Shown: positions 1-8,715, counted from the first letter of the stretch. The stretch is 45,506 nt of DNA from an uncultured Eggerthella sp. (GCA_900556585.1 USPD01000008.1:1-45506), one strand, 5' to 3'. The notes: generated by a model from the letters alone, not told the origin. Numbers and translations are program-made.

Positions 1-183
1 TGCAGCTACTATCCCTTATGAATTGGTATGTAATTTTTCGCGCCGCCTTCCGCGTTATTATTCATAGTGTGATGTAACGGTTTACTAACATCATTTCTTA
101 GGAGCTTGCTTTAGCCGTGTTTGAACGTAAGGCTTAAGCCTAAGTTTCTAAGGAAAGCTTGAAATCAAACATAGGAGCCTTTT

Positions 184-798
184 ATGCAAGTAGAGAAGCT
201 TCCTTTAGACGAAATACGTGCTCAGGTGGAACAATGTCATGCCTGCTCGCTTTGCGAAACGCGGACGAACGTGGTGTTTGGTGAAGGCGATCCTCATGCG
301 CGCGTGCTTATTGTGGGAGAAGCGCCTGGTAAGAATGAAGATTTGCAAGGCAGGCCTTTCGTGGGCGCTGCGGGCAATTTTTTGGATGAACTACTTGAGG
401 TTGCGCAGCTTAAGCGTGAGGACGTTTTTATTGCAAACGTTTTGAAATGTCGTCCTCCGTCGAATCGAAATCCTCAAGCAGGAGAAATTGAGGCATGTGC
501 ACCATTTCTGCGTGAACAAACCCAATCTATTAATCCTTGGATTATTGTGACTATGGGAAATTTTGCAACACAGTTTATTCTGCGCACTGGTATGGGAATT
601 ACTCATTTGCGTGGAACGGTTCAGCAAACGGGGCGTTTTATTGTTATGCCAGTCTTTCATCCAGCTGCGGCAATTTATGATCGTTCTAAAAGAGATGTGC
701 TCCTTACAGATTTTAAGCAGATAGGTGCTATGGTGCGTGCTAGAATGGCGCAGGAACAAGACGTTAGCGCAGCGGATAGCGAATCATCTGCGCAATAG
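184..798 (+). CDS. Uracil-DNA glycosylase, family 4 (Fe-S type)
   Basis: Predicted to excise uracil from DNA as the first step of base-excision repair. The 204-residue protein has the family 4 layout. Four cysteines at 18, 21, 89 and 105 are spaced as in Fe-S-cluster UDGs (C-x2-C, then C-x15-C). The uracil-pocket motif GEAPGKNED is at 45-53, RPFVGAAG follows, and the late HPAA motif sits in the C-terminal third (VFHPAAA). The length is typical of the family. The start ATG at 184 follows a modest ribosome site (AGGAG, 172-176). The last ~15 residues are an acidic, serine-rich tail with no recognised role. The nfu-like gene begins 19 bases downstream, so the two may be co-transcribed; both encode iron-sulfur proteins. 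The family call is firm; substrate range is inferred. Confidence 0.93.
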   Translation: MQVEKLPLDEIRAQVEQCHACSLCETRTNVVFGEGDPHARVLIVGEAPGKNEDLQGRPFVGAAGNFLDELLEVAQLKREDVFIANVLKCRPPSNRNPQAGEIEACAPFLREQTQSINPWIIVTMGNFATQFILRTGMGITHLRGTVQQTGRFIVMPVFHPAAAIYDRSKRDVLLTDFKQIGAMVRARMAQEQDVSAADSESSAQ

Positions 799-817
799 CA
801 AAAGATTGGAGATTCCA

Positions 818-1048
818 ATGGTAGAAAAGTCAGATGTAGCAGCAGTGCTTGAACTTATTCGTCCTTCTCTTCAGGCTGACGGCGGCGATGTTCAACTTGT
901 CGACGTTGATGAAGAAGGCGTAGTAACGGTAGAACTTCAGGGTGCTTGCAAGGGTTGCCCTATGTCTCAGATGACGCTTGCTCATGGTGTTGAGCGTGTA
1001 TTGAAGGATCGTATCCCTGGTGTTACACGCGTAGTGCCTGCTCAGTAA
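818..1048 (+). CDS. NifU-like C-terminal domain protein (Nfu-type Fe-S carrier)
   Basis: A 76-residue stand-alone Nfu domain, expected to bind a 4Fe-4S cluster at a dimer interface and pass it to target proteins in the cytoplasm. The signature is visible: LQADGGDV at 19-25 and the C-x2-C pair C44/C47 in CKGCPMS. The frame is open further upstream to 725, inside the glycosylase gene. I place the start at ATG 818 because TTGGAGA at 806-812 provides the ribosome site and the family begins just before the first helix. It lacks the N-terminal NifU/IscU scaffold domain, which is usual for single-domain Nfu. It lies 19 bases after a Fe-S DNA repair enzyme, a plausible client, though that link is inference. 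Confidence 0.92.
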   Translation: MVEKSDVAAVLELIRPSLQADGGDVQLVDVDEEGVVTVELQGACKGCPMSQMTLAHGVERVLKDRIPGVTRVVPAQ

Positions 1049-1160
1049 TAGAGCAAGCGGTGTTTGCGCCGTTTGGGTAGAGCACCATATGTGTTAGCTT
1101 TTGGTGTTATGCCTTTATGGTCGAATTTCTTGCATTGTTGTTAAACGAAGAAAACACGTT

Positions 1161-1197
1161 AGCTACCACGCCATTTAGGTGTGGTAGCTTCCTTTTA
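1161..1197 (+). terminator. Intrinsic terminator after the nfu-like gene
   Basis: A 12-bp stem (1161-1172 with 1178-1189, one G.T pair) closes a 5-base ATTTA loop and runs into a T-rich tract TTCCTTTTAT. It lies 113 bases after the nfu-like stop and separates that unit from the following genes. Confidence 0.8.
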
Positions 1198-1325
1198 TCG
1201 AGCGAATATTTTTACTAAAATGGTTAAGCCTTTATTCGCAGTATGCTTGATATAAGGTAAAGCAACATTGTGAAAGTTTTAGATGTTGTTAAGCAGATGG
1301 ATTTCGTCCTAAGGATCTGATAGAT

Positions 1326-1574
1326 ATGGCACATTGTTGGGAAACGCGTGGGTGCGATGAAGAAATGCAATCCCGTTGTCCGCATTCGGTAGCACATGAC
1401 AATTGTCCTCCTGATTGCCATTATGCATCCTGTGATAGGCCAACTCATGTAGTTACTTCGAATTTTGATTTGCTTTTCCGCACCGATATAGACCGAAACG
1501 CGAATGTTAAAGATATTTGTAGCTTTTGCGAGTTCTTCTTGTCGCATGCGCCTGTTCTAGAAGGCGAAAAGTAA
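1326..1574 (+). CDS. Small cysteine-rich protein (possible metal-binding, two-CW-like)
   Basis: An 82-residue protein of unknown function. It has eight cysteines (4, 10, 18, 27, 31, 36, 65, 68) and several histidines, and starts with HCWETRGC. This resembles the CWE-x2-C pattern at the start of small two-CW proteins, but I cannot confirm the family. The pattern suggests a zinc-binding or Fe-S-binding fold in the cytoplasm; there is no signal peptide or membrane segment. ATG 1326 follows AAGGATC at 1310-1316. The lgt gene starts only 7 bases after the stop, so the pair is likely translated from one message. The coupling to Lgt is positional only. A real gene is supported by the ribosome site, the tight spacing and the conserved-looking Cys pattern. 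Confidence 0.75.
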   Translation: MAHCWETRGCDEEMQSRCPHSVAHDNCPPDCHYASCDRPTHVVTSNFDLLFRTDIDRNANVKDICSFCEFFLSHAPVLEGEK

Positions 1575-1581
1575 GGACACT

Positions 1582-2412
1582 ATGCTCAACGAACTGTATC
1601 AAAGCTTAGATCCCGTAGCATTTACCATTGGCCCTTTATCAGCTCGCTGGTATGGCTTGGCATATGTTGCGGGATTTATTTGTGCCATTGCCATTATGTA
1701 TGTGGTGGGTAAGCGTTGGAAGATGCGCTTTAATTTTGATTCTTTAACTATCGTTTTACTGGCAGCGATGATTGGCGTCATTGTTGGTGGCAGACTAGGT
1801 TATGTACTGTTCTATAACTTCGACATGTATGCTGCAAATCCACTTCTTATTTTGAATTTTTCTCGCGGAGGAATGAGCTTTCATGGGGGGTTTGTAGGGG
1901 CTATAATCGCGGCAGTTATTGCTTCGCGTATTATCAAGATGCCTTTCTTGTCATTGGTTGATTTGGCTATGATCGGCGTTCCTATAGGGCTGGTTTTTGG
2001 TCGTTGTGCGAACTTTGTTAATGGAGAATTATGGGGCGCGCCAACTGATTTGCCATGGGGCGTTGTATTTGGAGGTTCCGCTGGATCGGAGCCGCGTCAT
2101 CCTAGCCAGTTATATGAAGCGTTTTTCGAAGGTATTGTTTTATTTGTGATTCTGTTTGCTCTATCGCGTAAGCAGCCACCATTTCCGCGTGGTACGTATA
2201 CGGGTGTTTTTATGCTGGGGTATGGTATTTGCCGCTTTATGGTGGAATTTATTCGTGAACCTGATGTGCAGCTTGGCTATTTATGGGGTGGATGGCTTAC
2301 GATGGGCCAGGTACTTTCATTGCCCTTAATCTTAGTTGGTATTGCACTTTTGGTGTATGCCTATAAAACAAATCTTCCACAAGATGGCCCTAAGTATGGG
2401 TTAGAAGACTAA
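1582..2412 (+). CDS. lgt: Prolipoprotein diacylglyceryl transferase Lgt
   Basis: Transfers diacylglycerol from phosphatidylglycerol to the lipobox cysteine of prolipoproteins, the first step in lipoprotein maturation, in the cytoplasmic membrane. The 276-residue protein has about seven hydrophobic helices. It carries the family signature: GGRLGYVLFYN near 71-81, GGMSFHGGF near 96-104, and GRCANFVNGELWG near 140-152 with the conserved Arg and Asn. The length is normal. ATG 1582 is preceded by AAGGA at 1574-1578 and lies close behind the cysteine-rich gene. A client is present in this window: the lipoprotein at about 8.9 kb carries an LVGC lipobox. No lspA is seen here. Confidence 0.97.
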   Translation: MLNELYQSLDPVAFTIGPLSARWYGLAYVAGFICAIAIMYVVGKRWKMRFNFDSLTIVLLAAMIGVIVGGRLGYVLFYNFDMYAANPLLILNFSRGGMSFHGGFVGAIIAAVIASRIIKMPFLSLVDLAMIGVPIGLVFGRCANFVNGELWGAPTDLPWGVVFGGSAGSEPRHPSQLYEAFFEGIVLFVILFALSRKQPPFPRGTYTGVFMLGYGICRFMVEFIREPDVQLGYLWGGWLTMGQVLSLPLILVGIALLVYAYKTNLPQDGPKYGLED

Positions 2413-2482
2413 GTTTGAAATTCTGGTTTTAATGCCTGTTTATAGTCGGATTTAATTCATGAGTTATAGTTCGTTCTATTTG

Positions 2483-2512
2483 TTTTACGGAGCTCCGTTT
2501 TACGTAGCTCCG
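2483..2512 (+). repeat. 15-bp tandem repeat with embedded palindrome
   Basis: Two adjacent copies of TTTTACGGAGCTCCG / TTTTACGTAGCTCCG (one mismatch) at 2483-2497 and 2498-2512. The first copy contains the perfect palindrome ACGGAGCTCCGT (2487-2498), followed by TTTT. It lies 70 bases after lgt and could act as a weak terminator or as a protein-binding site. I cannot decide between these from sequence. Confidence 0.5.
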
Positions 2513-2541
2513 TTTACCGTCTAATTACGCTATTTCCTCTA

Positions 2542-2572
2542 TTGATTAAAAATGTCACAAATTTAGTATCAT
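2542..2572 (+). promoter_or_regulatory. Putative promoter of the superoxide reductase gene
   Basis: TTGATT (2542-2547), a 16-base spacer and TAGTAT (2564-2569) resemble a housekeeping -35/-10 pair about 95 bases before the SOR start. The leader between them can form a small hairpin, CGCCTG (2597-2602) with CAGGCG (2634-2639), just before the ribosome site. No known oxidative-stress operator was recognised. Confidence 0.4.
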
Positions 2573-2662
2573 AATTACAGCAACGTAACAAATACCCGCC
2601 TGTTGCTAGGACAAGCAGTACAATAATAAAAAGCAGGCGAGGACAGATAGAAGGGGATTGAC

Positions 2663-3043
2663 ATGGGAAAACTTCAGTTCTTTAAATGTACTCATTGTGG
2701 CAATGTTGCCGTAAAACTCTATGACAAGGGCGTTCCACTGGTTTGCTGTGGTGAAAAAATGGTATTGCTTGAAGCGGGCGTTACTGATGCAGCTCAGGAA
2801 AAGCATGTTCCAGTTGTTACGAAAGGTGATGTAATTCATGTTGAGGTGGGTAGCGTTGCTCATCCTATGGAAGAAGAGCACTTCATTACTATGATTGTTC
2901 TTGAAACCTCAAAGGGCTTCCAGGTAAAGAACCTCAATCCTGGCGATGCTCCAGCAGCAGACTTTACGGTTGCTCCTGGCGAAGAATTAGTTGCTGTTTA
3001 TGAATACTGCAACTTGCATGGTTTGTGGAAGACTGAACTGTAA
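2663..3043 (+). CDS. Superoxide reductase (desulfoferrodoxin, 2Fe type)
   Basis: Reduces superoxide to hydrogen peroxide without releasing oxygen, a defence typical of anaerobes. The 126-residue protein is a class I desulfoferrodoxin. The N-terminal desulforedoxin centre has C9, C12, C28 and C29. The C-terminal catalytic iron site has H48, H67, H73, C116 and H119 (YCNLHGLW), which is the canonical numbering within one residue. The loop EKHVP supplies the conserved Glu/Lys next to the site. ATG 2663 follows AAGGGGATTGAC (2651-2662). It is monocistronic, flanked by a putative promoter upstream and a terminator downstream. No rubredoxin electron donor is present in the window. Confidence 0.97.
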   Translation: MGKLQFFKCTHCGNVAVKLYDKGVPLVCCGEKMVLLEAGVTDAAQEKHVPVVTKGDVIHVEVGSVAHPMEEEHFITMIVLETSKGFQVKNLNPGDAPAADFTVAPGEELVAVYEYCNLHGLWKTEL

Positions 3044-3158
3044 ATCAAAACAGTTTATTGTGCCCCTAATGCATCTTAGTTGTACTTAACGGGTGAATTA
3101 AAGCCCCGGAACACATGCAATAACTTAGGAACTGGTACGTGGTATGCGTACTAAACAT

Positions 3159-3190
3159 GAAGGGAAGTGAAAGCTTCCCTTCTTTGTTTG
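3159..3190 (+). terminator. Intrinsic terminator after superoxide reductase
   Basis: A perfect 9-bp stem GAAGGGAAG (3159-3167) / CTTCCCTTC (3174-3182) with a 6-base loop, followed by TTTGTTTG. It sits 115 bases after the SOR stop and 30 bases before the next start. Confidence 0.85.
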
Positions 3191-3212
3191 AAACCGTTGG
3201 TATTATGTAGGC

Positions 3213-4634
3213 ATGTCTAAAAAACGAAACAAATCATCACATAAAAAGAGTCAAAAAGCTCTTGATCCTATTGTTGTCCCTTCAGGTAATTTTGATGTTG
3301 TCATAGTAGGCGGCGGTGCATCAGGGCTTACGTGTGCTATTTCTTGCGCGCAGGCAGCTAAGGTACCTCTTCGCATTGCGGTTCTTGAAGCGGGAAAACG
3401 TGTTGGTGCGTCTATCATGCGTAGTGGGAATGGGCGCTGCAATTTTTCCAATGCTGAACTTGAGGTATCTCGTTATTATCACAGAGCCTTTGTGGAACAT
3501 GCGTTTTCTGCGTTGAATCATAACCCTCAGATTCCTTCAGTTTTGGAGTGGTTTGAGCAACTGGGCTTGGTATGGCAAGAAATACCCGGAACAGGTGGGC
3601 TGCTTTACCCCTTTTCAAATAAAGCTAATTCGGTTCTAGATGTATTGAAATGTGCACTTGAAGAACAAAAGGTTGAATTGTACACCTATTCTTCCGTTCA
3701 ATTTGTTAACACGGCGTACAATAGGGTGGATAGTGCAAACCTTTCTTATTCTTACGAGCTACCTAGCCCAAAGGGTAGTGTGAGTTCTTCTCTTGCAAAT
3801 GAGGGAAATTCTTCTTTGCAAGAGAAAGGTTTTTGCGTTATTGGTGAAACGCGCATTTCTTCAGAAGAAGTTGTTCCTTTTAAAATATGTGCTAATCAGG
3901 TAGTGATTGCTTCGGGCGGGGCTACTTCTAGCAGTATGCTTAAAGATTTTAATCTTTCATACGTTGATCCTGTTGCTTTACTGGGCCCGCTTAAAGCTAC
4001 TCTGGCAACTTGTAATACCAGTTGTACTTTATCTGAGCTTGATGGTATACGTATGCAAGTTAGGCTTTCGGTGCCTGCTCGTTCGTTCGAAGAAGAAGGC
4101 GAAGTTCTTTTTAGAGAGTATGGGATATCGGGCATTGTTGTGTTTAATGCATCGCGTTACGTTCATCAAAACGATGAAGTAATTCTTGATTTGGCACCTT
4201 CATATTCGTTTGAAAACTTGAAAGCTTTATTTGAACAGCGTCGTATTGCCTTGCATAACCGTGAAACCAAATATTTCCTTACGGGCTTTGTGGTAGATCC
4301 TTTGGCTCAGGTATTGCTTCAGTGTGCTGGACTTTGGGAAAAGGAGCATCTAACTACTCAGGATGTTTCGGCGCTTGCAAAACTATGTAAGGCATTTCCC
4401 CTTATTGTTCATGGAATTGCTGACGAGCGCGCCTGTCAGGTAAAACGTGGCGGCATTCAACTAAGCGAAATAAATCCAGCAACTATGCAAGCCAAAGCAA
4501 ATCCTGATGTATTTATTCTTGGGGAGGCGCTTGATGTTGATGGTCCATGTGGTGGCTATAACCTTCATTGGGCCTGGACAACGGGTTTGCTTTCTGGCGA
4601 TGCGATAGCGTTAAATTATTCACAGCCTGAATAA
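3213..4634 (+). CDS. FAD-dependent oxidoreductase, HI0933/BaiN-like family
   Basis: A 473-residue flavoprotein of the HI0933 (YhiN/BaiN) family. It shows the dinucleotide-binding motif IVGGGASGL at 31-39, the family block SGNGRCNFSN near 70-79, a second FAD motif ASGGATSSS near 231-239, and the C-terminal GGYNLHWAWTTG block that closes the FAD site. The physiological substrate is unknown; characterised relatives include a bile-acid dehydrogenation enzyme, but that reaction should not be assumed here. The first ~20 residues are Lys/Ser-rich and probably disordered. It is followed 63 bases later by another FAD protein. The start at ATG 3213 has only a weak ribosome site. Confidence 0.88.
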   Translation: MSKKRNKSSHKKSQKALDPIVVPSGNFDVVIVGGGASGLTCAISCAQAAKVPLRIAVLEAGKRVGASIMRSGNGRCNFSNAELEVSRYYHRAFVEHAFSALNHNPQIPSVLEWFEQLGLVWQEIPGTGGLLYPFSNKANSVLDVLKCALEEQKVELYTYSSVQFVNTAYNRVDSANLSYSYELPSPKGSVSSSLANEGNSSLQEKGFCVIGETRISSEEVVPFKICANQVVIASGGATSSSMLKDFNLSYVDPVALLGPLKATLATCNTSCTLSELDGIRMQVRLSVPARSFEEEGEVLFREYGISGIVVFNASRYVHQNDEVILDLAPSYSFENLKALFEQRRIALHNRETKYFLTGFVVDPLAQVLLQCAGLWEKEHLTTQDVSALAKLCKAFPLIVHGIADERACQVKRGGIQLSEINPATMQAKANPDVFILGEALDVDGPCGGYNLHWAWTTGLLSGDAIALNYSQPE

Positions 4635-4697
4635 GTTTGCTGTACTATTACCCGAATAAAGTTACCATGGTATTAAACACTCTTAAGGAGGCACGTA

Positions 4698-6434
4698 GTG
4701 ATTGAAGTTTCGGGTATTCCGCTTTCTCTTGATGCAATGCTCCCCCAAAAAGAAGCGCTTCAGAAAAAAGAGGTTGCTCGAGCTCTTGGTGTTAAACCTG
4801 AAGAATTACGCTCCGTAAGCCTTTTAAGAAAAAGCGTTGATGCTCGTAAAAAATCAAACGTTCATTTCACTACTACCTTTGCCTGCGAGTTGTCCTCAAA
4901 GCAGGAACAACGATTATTAAACAAGGCTCCTAAAGGTTTGCAAGCAAAGCCCGCAAAGCCTTACATTCCTCTTGTTACTCCGGTATGTGATCATACCAAG
5001 GCTTCAATTATCGTTGTGGGAGCTGGCCCTGCGGGATTATTTGCGGCACTTTATTTGGCTCGTTGTGGACTTCGTCCTATTCTGGTGGAACGCGGTTTTG
5101 ATGTTGAGCAGCGCGCACGTGACATTGCTCATTTTGAAGAAACGGGTACCTTGAATCCTCATTCAAACATTCAGTTTGGTGAAGGGGGAGCAGGTACTTT
5201 TTCCGATGGAAAACTAACCACCAATATCAAAAGTCCGTATGCGAAGCATGTTTTACATTGGTTTGTTGATGTGGGGGCACCTAAAAGCATTCTGGTTGAA
5301 TCTCATCCTCATTTAGGAAGCGATAATCTGCCAAAGTTGGTTGCCACTATGCGCAATGAAATTATTAACTTGGGTGGAGAAGTTCGTTTTGGCACACGGC
5401 TTTCCAGGTGGAATTTTACAAATGGCAAGGTAAGCTCAGTTGATCTTGAAGATGTTTTATCGGGTCAAATTCATACTCAACAGGCAACTCACGTGGTTTT
5501 AGCTTGTGGGCATTCGGCGCGTGATGTGTTTGAGCTTTGCAAAACTGCAGGGCTTGCAATGGAGCAAAAGCCCTTTTCGATTGGCGTGCGCATAGAGCAT
5601 GCGCAAAGCATCATCAACCAAGCGCAATGGGGTAAAGCTGCCAATCATCCAGCATTAGGCGCTGCTAGCTACAAGTTAGCGGTTCATTTGCCCGAAGGTA
5701 GAAGCGTGTATACGTTTTGTATGTGTCCTGGTGGTGAAGTTGTAGCAGCGGCAAGCGAAGAAGGTGGCGTTGTTACCAATGGTATGAGCGAATATGCACG
5801 TGCCGGCAAAAACGCTAATGCCGCGTTGTTGGTAAACGTCGAACCTGATGATTTTGAAAGCGATGATGTGTTGGCGGGCGTTCGGCTGCAGCGACGTATA
5901 GAGCATGCGGCGTTTGAGCTTGCGAAAAAACAGGGAGCACAACCTTATCAGGCTCCTTGCCAAACGGTGGGGGATTTTCTGAAGGACAACGTGCCTACTT
6001 GCGAAAATACCCAAAGCAAAACTTCTTCTGCTCGTAATAGTAATTCATGGGAAATTCAGCCTACGTATGGACGCGGTACTTTTAATGCATCGTTAAATGA
6101 ATGCTTCCCTGAATTTATCGTGGATGCACTTGCGCAGGCCTTGCCTTTGTTAGGAAAAAAGCTCGCTCATTTTGACGATCCACAAGCGCTTATGACGGCT
6201 CCCGAAACACGTTCTTCTTCCCCTGTTCGCATTAAGCGTGGTAAGCATTTGCAAGCATATTGGAATACCGATGTTCCTAATGATGGCTGTGGAACAGTAA
6301 AACAGCAGGTATTCAACGATGCGACAGGGATTTATCCGTGTGGCGAAGGTCCTGGCTTTGCTGGAGGCATAATGTCTGCAGCTTGTGATGGGCTGCGAGT
6401 GGCTTCTTCGATTGCTGAATCACTTTGTTTGTAA
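4698..6434 (+). CDS. FAD-dependent dehydrogenase, COG2509-type
   Basis: A 578-residue flavoprotein. The N-terminal ~95 residues form a small Lys-rich domain typical of this family. This is followed by the FAD motif VVGAGPAG at 106-113 and the blocks FGEGGAGTFSDGKL and YPCGEGPGFAGGI near the C-terminus, both hallmark COG2509 sequences. The reaction is unknown for the family. The start is GTG 4698, with a near-ideal site AAGGAGG at 4685-4691. It lies directly behind the BaiN-like gene, so two distinct flavoproteins may be expressed together. Residues ~439-460 include a polar, Ser/Asn-rich insert. Confidence 0.88.
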   Translation: MIEVSGIPLSLDAMLPQKEALQKKEVARALGVKPEELRSVSLLRKSVDARKKSNVHFTTTFACELSSKQEQRLLNKAPKGLQAKPAKPYIPLVTPVCDHTKASIIVVGAGPAGLFAALYLARCGLRPILVERGFDVEQRARDIAHFEETGTLNPHSNIQFGEGGAGTFSDGKLTTNIKSPYAKHVLHWFVDVGAPKSILVESHPHLGSDNLPKLVATMRNEIINLGGEVRFGTRLSRWNFTNGKVSSVDLEDVLSGQIHTQQATHVVLACGHSARDVFELCKTAGLAMEQKPFSIGVRIEHAQSIINQAQWGKAANHPALGAASYKLAVHLPEGRSVYTFCMCPGGEVVAAASEEGGVVTNGMSEYARAGKNANAALLVNVEPDDFESDDVLAGVRLQRRIEHAAFELAKKQGAQPYQAPCQTVGDFLKDNVPTCENTQSKTSSARNSNSWEIQPTYGRGTFNASLNECFPEFIVDALAQALPLLGKKLAHFDDPQALMTAPETRSSSPVRIKRGKHLQAYWNTDVPNDGCGTVKQQVFNDATGIYPCGEGPGFAGGIMSAACDGLRVASSIAESLCL

Positions 6435-6531
6435 CTAGTTGGTGCAATTTTTTACAAATCACTGAATAGCAGGCTCCTTGCCGCTATGATAGAAGCCAAC
6501 AAGGCTATACGTACAAGAAGTGATAAAACAT

Positions 6532-7143
6532 ATGACCCAAACGCACTTTGCTTCTACTTCTATACAGGCTTTGCAAGCACTACGCCGCGGCGAAGCCATT
6601 GTGTTTCCTACTGATACCCTTTTTGGGCTTGGGGTATCCGTGTGTCATGCTTCATCTCCTGAAGTTTTATATGAAATCAAGCATCGCGAAAAAGGCAAGC
6701 CTATCGCTTGGCTGGTAAGCAGCGTCAAGGCGCTAGATACATATGGGAAAAATATTCCAGCGTATGTCTATACGTTGGCAAAAGCATTTTGGCCTGGCCC
6801 TTTAACTATTATCGTACGTGCAAATTCCAACGCTCCTTCGGCGTTTTGTTCAGATGAGGGCACGGTTGGTTTGCGCATGCCTGCAAACGAAATAGCTTGC
6901 AAGCTTATTGATGAATTGGGTTGTCCTATAGCTACAACTTCAGCGAATATTTCTGGGCAAGCAAATGCGTGCAGCTTTGCGGAGCTCGATCAGGCAGTTC
7001 TTGATAGTGCATCTGTTGCGCTAGATGACGGCGTAATAAAGGATGGTGTTGCCTCAACGGTGCTCGACTGCACGTCTTGTTCGCATCCACGGTTGTTGCG
7101 TATAGGGGCAATCACTCAAACAGATATAGAGTTTTTGTTATAA
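6532..7143 (+). CDS. L-threonylcarbamoyladenylate synthase (Sua5/YrdC/YwlC)
   Basis: Makes threonylcarbamoyl-AMP from threonine, bicarbonate and ATP for the universal t6A37 tRNA modification. The 203-residue protein is a YrdC domain: FPTDTLFGLGVS near 25-36, the KHREKGKP nucleotide-binding block, PGPLT, GLRMPAN and the SANISG motif. It lacks the Sua5 C-terminal extension, so it is the short form. Two starts are possible: GTG 6520 or ATG 6532. I prefer 6532 because AAGAAG (6515-6520) would then be spaced as a ribosome site. The stop is followed at once by the hydrolase gene. Confidence 0.92.
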   Translation: MTQTHFASTSIQALQALRRGEAIVFPTDTLFGLGVSVCHASSPEVLYEIKHREKGKPIAWLVSSVKALDTYGKNIPAYVYTLAKAFWPGPLTIIVRANSNAPSAFCSDEGTVGLRMPANEIACKLIDELGCPIATTSANISGQANACSFAELDQAVLDSASVALDDGVIKDGVASTVLDCTSCSHPRLLRIGAITQTDIEFLL

Positions 7144-7157
7144 GAAGGCGAATGGGT

Positions 7158-8195
7158 ATGCGTTCTTCTTATGGCATAGTACGGCGTGAAACATCAACGC
7201 TTTCGGCAGACGGGCATTCTTGGTTACGGGTATTAGTGTGGCTTCCAGATCCCACCTATACTCGTCGTGGCATAGTACAACTGGTTCATGGTATGTCTGA
7301 ACATATCGGTAGATACGATCAGTTTGCGCGTTTTTTAGCTGGATTGGGATATGTAGTGTTCGGTCATGATCATATTGGTCATGGAAAAAGCGTCGTATCT
7401 CCTCGTGAATTGGGTCACATGCCCTTGACGGGTGGTAAAGAAATCCTTATTGAAGATGTTTTGCGGGTGCGCAACGTTGCATTTACTAATAGCAGGTTAG
7501 ATGGTATTGCTCGATCCGTTGATGCAGATCTGCCTTTGTTCTTATTCGGTCATTCCATGGGAAGTTATATCGCTCGTGTAATTGCAGCTCGTCAGGGAAA
7601 TGACTTCGCGGGAGTTGTTTTATGTGGTACCGGTAACCAACCTTCCTTGTTGGCAAAAATAGGAAATGCTCTTTCGTGTGGAATTGGCTTACTAAAAGGG
7701 GCGGAGTATCGCTCTTCGTTGGTGTATTCGCTGGTTTCTGGATCCTTTGCATCATCGGTAGATGATCCAAGAACCGAATTTGACTGGTTAAGCACCGACT
7801 CTGATGTGGTGGATACATTTTTGGCAGATCCTCTATCGGGGCAAAGGTTCAGTGTCGGTGGTTATGCAACGCTGACCGACATTGTTGCAGAGGCAACATC
7901 AAAAGCTAGCGCATCATTGGTTCCTAAGGATTTACCACTTTTGTTTATTTCTGGAGAAGAAGACCCTGTAGGCTCGATGGGCAGAGGAGTTCAAAGTGCT
8001 GGTAAGCTGTATGAATCAGCTGGTGTGAAAGATGTGGAGGTAATACTCTATCCGGAAATGCGTCACGAAATACTCAATGAGCCTGGAAATATGGCAGTAT
8101 TTTCTGATATAGAATCATGGCTAACTAATCATGCAATTTTGCGCGTAATTAAAACTCAAAATGCTTCAGATAACAGTGTTTCAAGTGAGCGCTAA
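7158..8195 (+). CDS. Alpha/beta hydrolase (lysophospholipase/monoglyceride lipase-like)
   Basis: A 345-residue serine hydrolase of the Hydrolase_4 type. An oxyanion-side HGMSEH block is followed by DHIGHGKS. The nucleophile elbow GHSMGS has Ser133, and an acid (EEDPVG) and a histidine (MRHEILNEP) come late in the sequence as expected for the triad. It probably acts on lipid esters such as monoacylglycerol or lysophospholipid; the substrate is inferred. There is no signal peptide, so it is likely cytoplasmic. The frame is open upstream into the threonylcarbamoyl synthase gene. I chose ATG 7158 because AGAAGG at 7143-7148 is spaced correctly; ATG 7152 is too close. The two genes are almost contiguous and likely co-transcribed. 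Confidence 0.88.
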   Translation: MRSSYGIVRRETSTLSADGHSWLRVLVWLPDPTYTRRGIVQLVHGMSEHIGRYDQFARFLAGLGYVVFGHDHIGHGKSVVSPRELGHMPLTGGKEILIEDVLRVRNVAFTNSRLDGIARSVDADLPLFLFGHSMGSYIARVIAARQGNDFAGVVLCGTGNQPSLLAKIGNALSCGIGLLKGAEYRSSLVYSLVSGSFASSVDDPRTEFDWLSTDSDVVDTFLADPLSGQRFSVGGYATLTDIVAEATSKASASLVPKDLPLLFISGEEDPVGSMGRGVQSAGKLYESAGVKDVEVILYPEMRHEILNEPGNMAVFSDIESWLTNHAILRVIKTQNASDNSVSSER

Positions 8196-8271
8196 GGTAT
8201 ACTGAAAATGTAACGAATCTATGTTTTTTCGTTATCTAAAACAAGAAATACCGTTTTCTTAGGAGCCCGTC

Positions 8272-8712
8272 ATGAAAATTTCTCTTGCATCAGATCATGC
8301 AGGATTTGAGCAAAAACAACAGCTTGTAGATTATCTTGCGCGAAAGGGCTTCGATGTTATTGATCGCGGTCCTGATTCTGATGATCGTGTGGACTATCCT
8401 GATTATGCACTGTCAGTAGCAAAGGATGTACAGTCAGGCTTTGCGGATCGTGGTGTGTTGGTATGCGGCACGGGTATTGGTATGGCGCTTGCTGCTGATA
8501 AAGTTCCAGGAGTGCGTGCTGCAAATATTGTTCGAGAAGATTTTGCGGTGCTTTGTCGTGAGCACAATGATGCAAATGTAATTACGCTTTCTGGCCGTTT
8601 TGTTTCTATCGAAGAAAATGAACGCATCTTGGATGCGTTTTTGGTGACCGAATTTGCGGGGGGTCGCCATGCTCAGCGTGTTGAGAAAATAAACGCGCTC
8701 GACAAAGAGTAA
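8272..8712 (+). CDS. rpiB: Ribose-5-phosphate isomerase B
   Basis: Interconverts ribose 5-phosphate and ribulose 5-phosphate in the non-oxidative pentose phosphate pathway. The 146-residue protein begins with the family N-terminus (ISLASDHAGFE) and carries the active-site block CGTGIGMALAADK with the catalytic cysteine, followed by NDANVITLSGR. The length and order match RpiB; the RpiB/LacAB family also includes related sugar isomerases, so substrate is a family inference. ATG 8272 follows TAGGAG (8260-8265). It stands alone, with 76 bases before it and ~190 after it. Confidence 0.94.
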   Translation: MKISLASDHAGFEQKQQLVDYLARKGFDVIDRGPDSDDRVDYPDYALSVAKDVQSGFADRGVLVCGTGIGMALAADKVPGVRAANIVREDFAVLCREHNDANVITLSGRFVSIEENERILDAFLVTEFAGGRHAQRVEKINALDKE

Positions 8713-8715
8713 CTC

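Noticed and set aside
1..183. Gene remnant or RNA gene at the window start
   Set aside because: No frame, hairpin series or tRNA-like motif could be supported; treated as the leader of the glycosylase gene.
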